This document shows, piece by piece, positions 54,626 to 63,282 of a DNA stretch of 64,000 bases. Where the stretch lies: positions 877,751 through 941,750 of the forward strand of contig OZ037773.1 in NCBI GenBank assembly GCA_964035545.1. Reading direction: 5' to 3'. The first letter of the stretch is position 1. The number at the start of each line of letters is the position of its first letter. The translations under genes were made by a program, and so were the position numbers. The notes below the pieces were generated by a model, which worked only from the letters and a program-made list of their open reading frames with translations, had not been told where the DNA came from and did not search any database. Source of the stretch: Bugula neritina (Eukaryota; Bryozoa; Gymnolaemata; Cheilostomatida; Bugulidae).

Positions 54626-56884
54626 CACGCCTCTTTGATCTGGTTATGTAAGAGAGCTGAACCGTCCAGTCAAGTCGCCCGATGGCTTGAAGTCCTGGCC
54701 GAGTTTTCATACCGGATTGAACATCGACCCGGTAGGAAGCACGGCAATGCAGACGGACTGAGCAGGCGGCCGGACGAGGGGTGTAAACAGTGTCACCGCA
54801 TCGAGAAAAGAGATGGGGGTCCCCCAAGATCCGAGTTGGCGACACTGGACCACCCTGAAGTGAGTTACGACTGGGACCAAGGTCGACTCCGACCAAGGAG
54901 CCCCAACCCACCGGAGGCTGTCAACAATCTCCGCGCCAACCCTGTCTTGGCTCGCAATGTCAGAGAGCTACAGAAACTCCAAGAGGACCTCCCTGGGGTG
55001 GTAGCTGACATATATCGAGCCAAACGGGAAGGGCGACGACCCAGTGAAGAACAGCTACGGCAAGGGTGCGCCGAATTACGGCTGTACTGCCAACGCTGGG
55101 ACTCTCTGCGGATCGGGCCGGACGGTCTGCTGACCATCACCGTGGCCACCGACCAGGGACACCCTGGTCGAGAAAGGGTGATCTGCCCAGCCGCCATGCG
55201 CCGAGAGCTAGTATGGGACACCCACCGACAGGCTCACGCCGGAGTTCGGAGGGTGCTTACCAAGCTAAGGCTTCGGTGGTATTGGCCCAACATGGAGCAT
55301 GATGTCCCCCTAAGGATCAAGCAATGCGAAGTCTGCCAGGCCAGCAAGTATGGCCATCTCCCTAGGGAGGCGGGACGGCGTAGGTTCTATGCTGGCAGGC
55401 CCTGGCAGGTGGTAGCTGTTGACCTGGACAGACCCATGCCCCTCACCCCCAGAGGAAACAGCTGGATTCTAGTGCTGACCGACCACTTCATTAGGTGGGC
55501 AGACGCACTGGCTATTCCAGACGCGTCTGCCCCGACAGTGGCCAGTACACTAGACCAGCGTGTATTCTGCTACTTTGGGTTGCCCGAGCAACTACACTCT
55601 GACCAGGGGTCGCAATTCCAGTCTCAACTGATGAGCGACCTCTGCCGCCTCTGGGGAGTAAACCAAAGTAGGACCACTCCATACCACCCTCAAGGTAACG
55701 GAGTGGTCGAACGCAACAACCGGATGCATGGCGACGCACTCCGTAGTCTATTACTCGGCCGAGGCCAGGAGGAATGGGATCTCGTGTTGCCACAGGTTAT
55801 GAGGGCCTATCGCAGTACGCCCCATACCAGCACCGGCGAGACCCCCAACCTCTTGACCCTCGGTCGTGAGACACGAGTGCCCGACCACCTCGCCTATCAC
55901 ATTCCAGAACAAGAATACTCTGTCCATGAGTACGCTGGGGAATTGATAGAGCGTGATAAGCAGTGGCAGGTGCGACAGGAAGACGCTGATGAACCATCCC
56001 TCTACCAGACCGGAGACTGGGTCTGGATGATCAACTACCGTAGGCGTCGAGGACAGGCGGCTAAACTACAGCCTAAGTTTGTAGGACCCTACGTGGTAGT
56101 TGAGGTGATGCCCAATCACACTTACAAGTTGGAGCGGTCTGGACAAATATCTGTCCAGAATGAAGCCCGCTTGAAACCCTATTGGGCTAGCCCAGGTGCG
56201 GCCGGGGGTGCTCCCCCATTGTTAGAGCCCAGGAGGCAGACAGCAATGCGCGGGCGGCGGCGGCATAAACCCAATGATGAGTGGGTCATGCCATGGACAG
56301 AAGACTTGGCAAGGCAAGAGAGGCCACCTCCCCCAACGGGGCCACACCATCTGCCTCCAGAGCCAAGCCGTCCGACCCCAGAGCTACCACCACCACTTCC
56401 GGAAATAAGTGTACTTCCAGAAGTGCAAAACCCCCACATGGGAGGGGCTCCGTCCGGAGAGAACAGAGGGGAAGAAAGGATAACAGCTGACGGGGGGCAG
56501 GAAACACCACCAGTGGAGAATAACAACCCACTGGTGAGTATACCACCTCCCTCACCAGCTACACCACCTTCCCCGGCGTCTACCACTAGTACATCTCCCC
56601 TCCTTGAAAGGGGACAACGTACTAGAAGACCCCCAGCTTATCTTCAAGACTTCGTATGCGACCGCATTACAAGCGGCAGGTATGCAAGTCCAGCTGGGCG
56701 CCGTACGGAAAGGCTGGCAGCAAAGCGTGGGAGTTATGAACACCACGGAAAAACCAAGTTTTGCGAAAACGGAATAGCGAGTGGAATTACCACTCTCCGG
56801 GCACACAATTCCGGTCTCGCACAACAAACACGCTGCCCAGATTTTTCCTACGCCGACGCGGTCAAGAGTAGACGTGCTTTCTAA
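54626..56884 (+). CDS. E6 integrase and Pol C-terminal tail (open)
   Basis: 749 codons are open from 54635. The zinc domain has DTHRQAHAG and CEVC. The core has VVAVDLDRPMPLTP, LHSDQGSQFQSQLM and GNGVVERNN, so D, D and E are all present. The SH3-like C-terminal domain has LQPKFVGPYVVVEVMP, with GPY. A proline-rich linker follows, then RTRRPPAYLQDFVCDR, a KTKFCENGI segment and SYADAVKSR. No chromodomain is found. It would insert the DNA copy into the genome. The tail is conserved among the lineages and has no known role. It is separated from the upstream Pol by one frameshift. Confidence 0.9.
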   Translation, partial: HASLIWLCKRAEPSSQVARWLEVLAEFSYRIEHRPGRKHGNADGLSRRPDEGCKQCHRIEKRDGGPPRSELATLDHPEVSYDWDQGRLRPRSPNPPEAVNNLRANPVLARNVRELQKLQEDLPGVVADIYRAKREGRRPSEEQLRQGCAELRLYCQRWDSLRIGPDGLLTITVATDQGHPGRERVICPAAMRRELVWDTHRQAHAGVRRVLTKLRLRWYWPNMEHDVPLRIKQCEVCQASKYGHLPREAGRRRFYAGRPWQVVAVDLDRPMPLTPRGNSWILVLTDHFIRWADALAIPDASAPTVASTLDQRVFCYFGLPEQLHSDQGSQFQSQLMSDLCRLWGVNQSRTTPYHPQGNGVVERNNRMHGDALRSLLLGRGQEEWDLVLPQVMRAYRSTPHTSTGETPNLLTLGRETRVPDHLAYHIPEQEYSVHEYAGELIERDKQWQVRQEDADEPSLYQTGDWVWMINYRRRRGQAAKLQPKFVGPYVVVEVMPNHTYKLERSGQISVQNEARLKPYWASPGAAGGAPPLLEPRRQTAMRGRRRHKPNDEWVMPWTEDLARQERPPPPTGPHHLPPEPSRPTPELPPPLPEISVLPEVQNPHMGGAPSGENRGEERITADGGQETPPVENNNPLVSIPPPSPATPPSPASTTSTSPLLERGQRTRRPPAYLQDFVCDRITSGRYASPAGRRTERLAAKRGSYEHHGKTKFCENGIASGITTLRAHNSGLAQQTRCPDFSYADAVKSRRAF

Positions 56885-56914
56885 TCCATCTGCATCCAAG
56901 CTTGAACGTTGAGT

Positions 56915-56939
56915 ATGAGTATAAATACCGAGTTCTCGG
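56915..56939 (+). CDS. E6 ORF3 micro-exon (25 nt)
   Basis: ATG codes MSINTEFS and ends TCGG before GTAAGC, phase 1. It lies 30 bp after the pol stop. Confidence 0.65.
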
Positions 56940-56991
56940 GTAAGCTTGCTTAGATCTAACACTCCACTAATGGAAATAGATCTCACCTCAG
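56940..56991 (+). other. E6 ORF3 mini-intron (predicted, 52 nt)
   Basis: GTAAGC, then TCTAACACTCC with a branch-like CTAAC, ending TCTCACCTCAG. Removal joins phase-1 ends in frame. An in-frame ATG (MEI) inside it offers an alternative start. Confidence 0.65.
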
Positions 56992-58048
56992 TCAACTCTG
57001 ATTTAATCGATCTGATTGAATCACAGTTACTGGAGACAGAGTCACACGTGAATGACGACGAGAACATAGTAATGGCGGACGATCTACTAGATCTGGAGCT
57101 TGATACTATGTCTCTCAGTCAGTTTACACGTTCTGACACAGTCTCTCGAGTGCCGTATAAAAAGATGCATGACTCTCAGACTAGTAACAGTCGATTGTCA
57201 TCAGAATTATGCTGTAAAGATCAAACTCGATCTGACAATAATTCTGCTCTTTTAGACGCCACTCGCTCTCCTGACTACGGAGATATGCCACCATTAGAAC
57301 TGGCCTGGAACAGTGAGACACCTCCTACATCCCTACCAGACGTGCTACTCAAACAACATAGCTGGGTCGCACCAGAGACAGAGAAACTGATTCAACTACA
57401 CTGCGGCCATGACGGATACACCACCTGCAGGCTGTGTCAGCAGCACTTCTCCACCCATCGCCGTTTGCGCGTCCACGTACCGCAACACTTCCTAACTACT
57501 CTCTGTCCCTGTGGTGAGTATAGTTACCACAGGGACTACATCCTCAGACATCAGCGCACTATGGACTGCCATGTGGGACACTTGTACGATGTAGACAAAT
57601 ACAACTTCCCCACCTTTCTCAATCTGATCAAACCTTTCATTAAGGATCTCCCCCGCTTCGAACGACTCAAACACGGATTCCCCTCACTTCGCATCATCAC
57701 TCATGGACCGTGTCCAAGACCCCCCCAGACATAAGAAACCTACCAAGCCACCTCACTCTCCTCCCGCACAGACTATACCTCGTCCCTCCGCCCTGCCTCG
57801 AGTCCTATTTCACAGAGTCGAGATACCCCTCCCCCACTTCTATGCAGCCCTCTTCTAAACGCCGATGGAAATCCTCCTCCCCAAAACGGCAGGTCCCTAC
57901 AGCTCGCAATATAAAAGAAGTCGAGCTCCGTATGTATGATTTAGAAGCGGAGATTCAACGGCTAACCCCCAGAGTCGCCGCAGCCGCCTCCGAGATGAAG
58001 ACCTTTAAAGCTTCCGTGGCCCTCCTCAAACGGGGCAACCACGACTGA
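56992..58048 (+). pseudogene. E6 ORF3, main exon: finger and coiled-coil protein
   Basis: The acidic N-terminus contains ADDLLDLELDTMSL, which resembles a leucine-rich export signal or acidic activation segment (inference). Finger 1 is CRLC, 12 residues, H-x3-H. Finger 2 is CPC, 12 residues, H-x5-C. A VDKYNFPTFLNLIKPFI segment and a proline linker follow. A 7-C run near 57718-57727 shifts the frame, and the coiled coil (NIKEVELRMYDLEAEIQRL, then SVALLKRG) ends at 58048. There is no signal peptide or membrane helix. Role is unknown. It is the best reference copy for the family. Confidence 0.85.
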
Positions 58049-58346
58049 TGGTAGCAGTATCTTCCCTCTTCACTCCTCTGACTATCCACACCTGCAGGTG
58101 GTGACAATCTCTCCCTCTCCGTTCCTCCCCTCCTCTGACTGTCTTTAGTCGGTGTTGCACGATCTCCGTACATGTGATTGTATTATTCTGTTTATTATTA
58201 TTATATTTTTCTTATGCCAATATAAATTGGCTCAATAGTGTGTAAACTCTTTTGGAAATATCTACCTTACGTGATGTTCAAATCTTTTTTTTTTTGGTTT
58301 TTTTTTATGTAATAAGTTGCTTATTATTTTTTTTGGGGTGCATATC

Positions 58347-58377
58347 AGGAAGGTATGCTTCCTGCTGGGGGGGCAGT
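58347..58377 (+). promoter_or_regulatory. E6 hairpin and polypurine tract
   Basis: CAGGAAG (58347-58353), a 5-nt loop and CTTCCTG (58359-58365) pair perfectly. CTGGGGGGGCAG then abuts the 3' LTR. The stem differs from E1/E4/E7 by one compensated base pair. Confidence 0.8.
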
Positions 58378-58651
58378 GTAATGGGGCGTGGCTTACGCCT
58401 CACGCTCATCCCCCTGCCAATCAGAGAGTGATTGGCAACTATTGGATGAAGCTAAGCAGAACAATTGATTAGTTAGTTAGCGTATACTTGCCGTGATGTA
58501 AAGTAGCCTTGTGATAATACTTATATAGATTTTTACGCCATATTTTATAGTTTATAATAAAGTCTTACACACGAAACCATCAGTGAATTGCTTGTGACTA
58601 AATGCAGATTGCTCACTAGAAGCCCACATAAACATTGTGCTTCGCACAACA
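58378..58651 (+). repeat. E6 3' LTR
   Basis: 274 bp, about 3% different from the 5' LTR by eye. Confidence 0.94.
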
Positions 58652-58893
58652 ATATATATATAAAATAACGGACATAATTAAACTCACAAACAGAAAGAAG
58701 AGAAATGTTGTGTACACAAAAGCATATATATAATAAGGTAGACAGAGTGGTCGAACACACAGTTGGTCAACTGCAGAGAGAGAGGGTGCTATACAGCACA
58801 CAGACCAATGGCCGGGGGAACTCGTCATTTACGCGACGACAATGTAGTCCACCGAGAAGGTGCCTTTAACAGGCATGCTTATTGGGTAGGCTC

Positions 58894-59642
58894 TCACTCC
58901 TGTAGTGAGCGCGATCTGTGCCGAGCTTGTCGGGCACGTAGCCTCCGCTTCAATCGCCCCACCGAGTTTTTCAGTTGGTATAGGCCTGTCGTTGTATCGA
59001 GCAGGTCCGGAGCTAGTTGTGTAAACTTGGCTTGTAGTCGCAGAAGCCGCTCTTCTACTGTAACCAATTGGCTGGGTCCTGGCGGGGTGGAGCAGTCTCT
59101 TGGGCGGGGGGGTGTTGTTACTTCTCCTGGTTCAGGGGCGCTACTAGGATTAGCAGGGGTAGTTATCGGGGCCTTTACCATGGGGGACTTCTGACGGGCA
59201 GACAGCAGTAGTATTTGGAACCTGAAGTTAGCGCAGCCAGGGTTAGAGCCTTCTTGACAACCGGCTTGATGACATCCCAATACTGGGGGAAACTGTCCTC
59301 GTCTACGACGTAGCCTTCTCCTGCGAAGCAGCTCATCTTATGTACTATAACTGGGTACGGGTACACGTCATGGAACCCGCACGGGCAAAAGTGCAGCAGG
59401 AAGTGTGCGTCTACATGTAGACGCAGTGAGCGGTGTGATGGGCATTCCTTGAGGCAGACCTCACAGGTCTGGCGGGGTCAACTGGGTCTCCAAGCTTCTT
59501 CTATCCTCCGTTCCGTCGCTGGCGACACCCATCTCTGTCGTCGGTGGAGCACCACGAGCAGGCCATGTTCCATTTCTGGTTCTTCCTCCATAGGCAGAGG
59601 GGTTGGCTGGTCCCGTGACCGAGGTGGTCACTCGAGTGTTAT
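58894..59642 (-). pseudogene. E7 ORF3, main exon: finger protein
   Basis: It begins at the acceptor CTCTTTCAG (59643), as in E1. A TGA interrupts it just before the fingers. Finger 1 is CEVC, 12 residues, H-x3-H, complete here. Finger 2 is CPC, 12 residues, H-x3-C. The EDSFPQYWDVIKPV segment follows, then a frame change and the C-terminal helix with VGRLKRRLRARQARHRSR. It is broken. It shows that finger 1 is a genuine C2H2 in this family. Confidence 0.75.
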
Positions 59643-60666
59643 CTGAAAGAGCTAACAGTGTTAAGGATTATACACTGAAGTACCGCCGGCATGTACAGCC
59701 TGACAGGTGCTATGTTCAGTTAAACACTCGCGAGATTCAGGCTAATGAATAGTTGATCGAGAACACACTCGCTATGGCAGATTATTAGAATCTAAGTCGA
59801 CGTGTGTTCCCACCACTGTGTTTCATTATCGAATCTTTAGCTTGCTAACTGGTATAGTTAGACACAGGATAGTTAAGGGCATCCTCACTAAGAATATCAT
59901 AAATTTCTCTCAAAATGTAGTTTGGGTTCTTGAATAATACTACTCTGCGGGTGGCATGTGTGTTGCCTACTTGCAATTGTTTAGCCTAAGATCAAACTAC
60001 AACCAATAAGCAGCAACCTTCATTAGGGCTGCGTTATCTATCAACATTCCATTATAGGCGCTACGAAAACAAAGTACCAAGCAAGCTATTCATTATAGCC
60101 TGCCAGCTAGCAAGCCTGTAATTAGCATGTACGCGCCAATATCTTCTCATCCCTACGTGCTCATTGAAGCGTGAAGCACTGCCCGCTGCTAATTTACTAT
60201 GAAAAAACATAGCATTTTCAGTGTATAAATCACCAATTTGTGGGCAATCTAGAAGAGTTATTGGAAAAAGAAAAAAGTTACCCTGGAGAAATATCTCAGG
60301 ATTCCAGCAGTGCAATTTCTATTTAGATATCATGCTTTGCTGCTGAGATATTTTAATGGTACTGAAAAGTCAGCTTTTCAGGCAAAATTGGCCAAAATTG
60401 GGCAGCTTTTTGTCTATAACTTTGCAAAAAAAATTAAAATTGAAATTTCCAAAAAGTTACCCTGGAGAAAAAGAAGATCTACAGCATAGTTTTTAAATTT
60501 TGACTCTAGCACAATTAGGTGAGATTTTATTTTACTGGTACTGAATTCTTATATGATTACAATGCAAACCTCAGCAAAGCAGTTGCAGCTAAAAGGTTGC
60601 CTTTAACTATCCTGTGGAGCTGACTGAAGTAGTCTAGTTCCCGTACCAAAAACATAACTAACTCAC
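59643..60666 (-). other. E7 ORF3 intron with inserted element
   Basis: The donor GTGAGT (60666) and acceptor TTTCAG (59643) equal those of E1, where the intron is 266 nt. The 754-bp inverted-repeat element accounts for the extra length. The micro-exon ATG at the E1-equivalent position is ATA. Confidence 0.65.
59863..60616 (-). mobile_element. Short inverted-repeat element, copy 2 (754 bp)
   Basis: The ends CACAGGATAGTTAA are inverted, with GA on both sides (59861-59862 and 60617-60618). E1 carries the uninterrupted site with a single GA (TAGAGCTGACTG), which confirms the insertion. It matches 5764-6402 in reverse orientation and has no transposase. Confidence 0.85.
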
Positions 60667-61694
60667 CCTTCGATCCAGAATATTAAAATATTTTGATTGA
60701 GAGTGGTACTGATTATTGTTTTGTGGCATGCTACTCTTGACTGCATCAAAGTAGGAAAAGACCGGGCAGCGTGGTTGTGAAGCGTGACTAGGACTTTTTG
60801 CTTCCGGCGGAGGAATCTCATCCGTGATTCCGCCAAGGCAAAAGTTGATATTTGCGTGGTGTTCAAAACTCCCACGTTTCTTTGCCTGTCTTCCCATACG
60901 ATACCTAGCTAGACTTTCATAACTGCCGCTTGTAGCGCGGTCATATACAAAGTCTCCGAGGTACGCTGGAGGTTGCTTAGTGAGCGGTCCTGGAGATATC
61001 GTCACTGTGGGAGGCGGTGTGCTCACCCGTGGATTGTTATGTCTCACGGGTGGTGTTTCCAGCCTGTTTGTGACGGTCGTTCCTACGTTGGTGTCTCTGT
61101 ACGGAGCCCCTCCCACGGGGGGTTATTGCACTTCCGGACTCGTTTCTGGTTCCGGAAGTGGTGATGGCAGGCCTGACGTTGGGGCGATGGGCGCGTTTCC
61201 AAAGACGGAAGTGGCCTTTCCTGCCTCGTCAAGTTTTCCTGGAGAGTCATGGGCGCGTTTCTGGCCAGGTCGACAGTCTTCGCTTGCCAGGACCTTCTAG
61301 CACAATGCGTCTGCCGCCCCGTTTCACCAGGGAGAGGGCTATGCTTGTCGGTCTGGCAGATTTCGCACTGTCTCACTCTGCGCCGTATGTCCGGCTGCAT
61401 GTTGGGCCGGTACCACCGGAGTTGTAACTTGGTGACCACCCCCTGGACTCCCGCCTGAGTCTGCTGGTGGATGTCCCGTATCAACTCCCGGCAGATGGCA
61501 GCGGGGCAGACTATCCTCTCCCTTTCTGGCTGTCTGTTGTTGGCGGCCAAAGTCATGGTCAGCAGGCCATCTGGCCCGATCCGCAGGGAGTTCCAATGTT
61601 GACAGTACAGCCGTAACTCGGCGCATCCTTGTCCCCGATGTCTACCACTGGGTCGTCGCCCATCCTGTTTTGCTCGGTACACATCAGCTACCAC
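60658..61694 (-). pseudogene. E7 integrase zinc domain and Pol tail
   Basis: 61694-61083 is open with VADVYRAKQDGRRPS, the zinc domain (DIHQQTQAG, CEIC) and SWQAKTVDLARNAPM. It then jumps past the catalytic core to the tail stretch TRQERPLPSLE, the same junction as in E1. In another frame, 61116-60658 holds the rest of the tail: KQPPAYLGDFVYDRATSGSY, INFCLGGI and FSYFDAVKS. It has no catalytic capacity. Confidence 0.82.
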
Positions 61695-61699
61695 CCCGG

Positions 61700-62008
61700 A
61701 GAAGCGAAGATCCCGTCAATGTCAGGTCCCGCTCCGTAGGGCTTAGCCTTGTTCGTCAGCGCCATCCTGAGTTTGAGCATGCCACCCTTGGTGGCCACCG
61801 TGCAACTTCCATCACATCTTGAAATTCTTGGATAAATTGCTCTATGGCTTCTTCGCCCGTAAAGGTGTGCGCCTTCAGCCGGTATCTGTCCTCACTGGGT
61901 TCTCTGGGAACTCTCACTTCTTCCAACACTACTGGTTTCACAGGTATAACAACATTGTCTTCCTCACCTTCATTTTAGTGGAATGGGTAGCTCCTACCTT
62001 CTTCTGCC
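61700..62008 (-). pseudogene. E7 Gag N-terminal fragment
   Basis: It encodes DRYRLKAHTFTGEEAIEQFI and QEFQDVMEVARWPPRV, as in E1. The E1 start codon position reads AGG here. At about 61697 the sequence jumps from gag to the pre-integrase linker, deleting most of gag, protease, reverse transcriptase and RNase H. Confidence 0.8.
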
Positions 62009-62026
62009 CTCACTGTTGTACGCAAG

Positions 62027-62044
62027 ATCCCACCGCTGCCATCA
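62027..62044 (-). promoter_or_regulatory. E7 primer binding site, tRNA-Leu
   Basis: Minus strand TGATGGCAGCGGTGGGAT, one mismatch to the tRNA-Leu site. Confidence 0.85.
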
Positions 62045-62045
62045 C

Positions 62046-62393
62046 TGTTGTAATTTGCACAATTACTATGCGTGGGTTTTTGCTTGCATATTCAGTATGC
62101 GTTCTAACTAGTAATTACTAGGGTAGTAGCCGTATAATAATCTTCATTATCCACAATAAACACAGTATAAAACATTACATCAAATTACAGTAATACAATA
62201 GCCATCTAACTAGGTTCGTACACTTCAAGTCCTCGCTCACAACAACGTGATAATTGCCAACTACCCGGGAACTGTCACTGGGTCGGAAGTTCACCTTCTG
62301 GTTCTTCTTATTGGATAATACATGGGGGGCTTTTAGTATTCCCCGAACGGAGAGGAGATGATTTTACATTATGATACTGCGTGACCCACTACA
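62046..62393 (-). repeat. E7 5' LTR
   Basis: 348 bp, the partner of 50845-51192. Confidence 0.92.
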
Positions 62394-62426
62394 CCATGCT
62401 AATAAGTTTATTGGTTTTCTTTTAAA

Positions 62427-62665
62427 GCAGCACAAATTTATATGAAGAAAATTGTTTGAATTAATTTATTGTTTTTGAAGCAGTACAAATTTATTTGAAG
62501 AAAATTGTTTGAATTGATTTATTGATTTTGAAGCAGCACAAATCTATTTGAAAAAAATATTTGAATTGAGAAATTTACTTCAAAGCTGCACAAATTTACA
62601 TTGGAGAAAATATTTGAATTGAGAAATCTATTTCAAAGCTGCACAAGTTTATGGAGAAGGAAATG
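62427..62665. repeat. 53-bp tandem repeat, about 4.5 units
   Basis: Units starting GCAGCACAAATTTAT (or GCTGCACAAATTTA) begin at 62427, 62480, 62533, 62585 and 62638, giving periods of 53, 53, 52 and 53 bp. The first two and the last units form two subtypes. It lies just beyond the E7 LTR and downstream of the Penelope-like fragment. Confidence 0.8.
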
Positions 62666-62784
62666 TTTTAAATGTTGATGTTAAACTGTAATTCTCTTGT
62701 GAGTTTAATCTAGATAATTTGTCTATCTTGTTTGTCAGACTTATTAATTTATGCTCGCTAGTATAATGTAAACAGAGCAAGATT

Positions 62785-63282
62785 TCAAAAGATCGCTAGG
62801 ATAATCTTTATTTTGGTTTGGGTAATTTCTTGTAATATTTCATTATTGTGTTTAATGTTTTTGTTAGTTAGTTGCCAAATGTATTTGCTAAGTTCTGTTT
62901 GATTAATTGCTCTTTCCTTGTTTTTAAAGGATGAGTTGTGGTTTGCGTATTTTAGTTTGAACGGTCCATCACTCAAGCCAATGTATGTTGCAGGCTCGTT
63001 TTCGGTAGTTTCTACAGTTGCTTGGTATATTACTCTGATCTCCTGACAGTTTCCTTTTTCTGTGGACAACTTTCTTTTTCTCTGCAGTTGCAGTTTTTTT
63101 CTGGGGGTTTTGTTTTGTTGCTTCTGTTTTTCTAAGACTTTGTTATTGTGGACGTTTATGGTCTGTTTTATGTTTGGCATGCAGCTGTAGCTAACTTTTA
63201 TATTGTTCTTGTTGATTATTTTATAGAGTGGGTGTTGTTTTGGAAATTCCTCATTTATGAAACTATACAACACAATTATCAA
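62785..63282 (-). pseudogene. Penelope-like GIY-YIG endonuclease fragment, copy 2
   Basis: The 165-residue frame reads [20 protein letters not shown], the hinge before the endonuclease, a lysine/glutamine-rich insert, then VIYQATVETTENEPATYIGL (GIY-YIG region), FKLKYANHNSSFKNK and TELSKYIWQLTN. It ends prematurely near ILQEITQTK, where relatives continue to the CxxC and LNKR motifs. The cysteine segment usual before VIYQA is degraded. The polymerase is not present upstream within the window. It is a truncated retroelement copy on the minus strand. Confidence 0.78.

Larger units (their letters stand above)
51264..58651 (+). mobile_element. E6: full-length Ty3/gypsy element nested in E7
   Basis: LTRs of 275 and 274 bp differ at about nine positions. 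ATAT duplicates at 51260-51263 and 58652-58655. All parts are present: primer site, gag, protease, reverse transcriptase, RNase H, integrase, Pol tail, ORF3, hairpin and polypurine tract. Pol has three frameshifts and ORF3 one, several of them in C or G runs. Otherwise the frames are long and open. It is the most complete element of the window and its own lineage by LTR sequence. Confidence 0.94.
50845..62393 (-). mobile_element. E7: deleted sister of E1, interrupted by E6
   Basis: Two 348-bp LTRs of the E1 family bound it. On the minus strand the order is LTR, primer site, gag fragment, deletion, integrase zinc domain, deletion, Pol tail, ORF3 with an intron, hairpin and polypurine tract, LTR. 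E6 (51264-58651) is inserted between ORF3 and the polypurine tract, and a 754-bp element is in the ORF3 intron. The sequence on each side of E6 matches 9590-9720 of E1 without interruption. No target duplication is visible (ATAT at left, CCAT at right). Confidence 0.88.

Noticed and set aside
56600-56884. Chromodomain at the end of integrase
   Set aside because: The tail lacks the aromatic cage pattern of chromodomains and aligns only to the tails of the other elements.
62425-62665. CRISPR-like array
   Set aside because: The 53-bp units are contiguous and diverged along their whole length; there are no unique spacers, and the DNA is eukaryotic.
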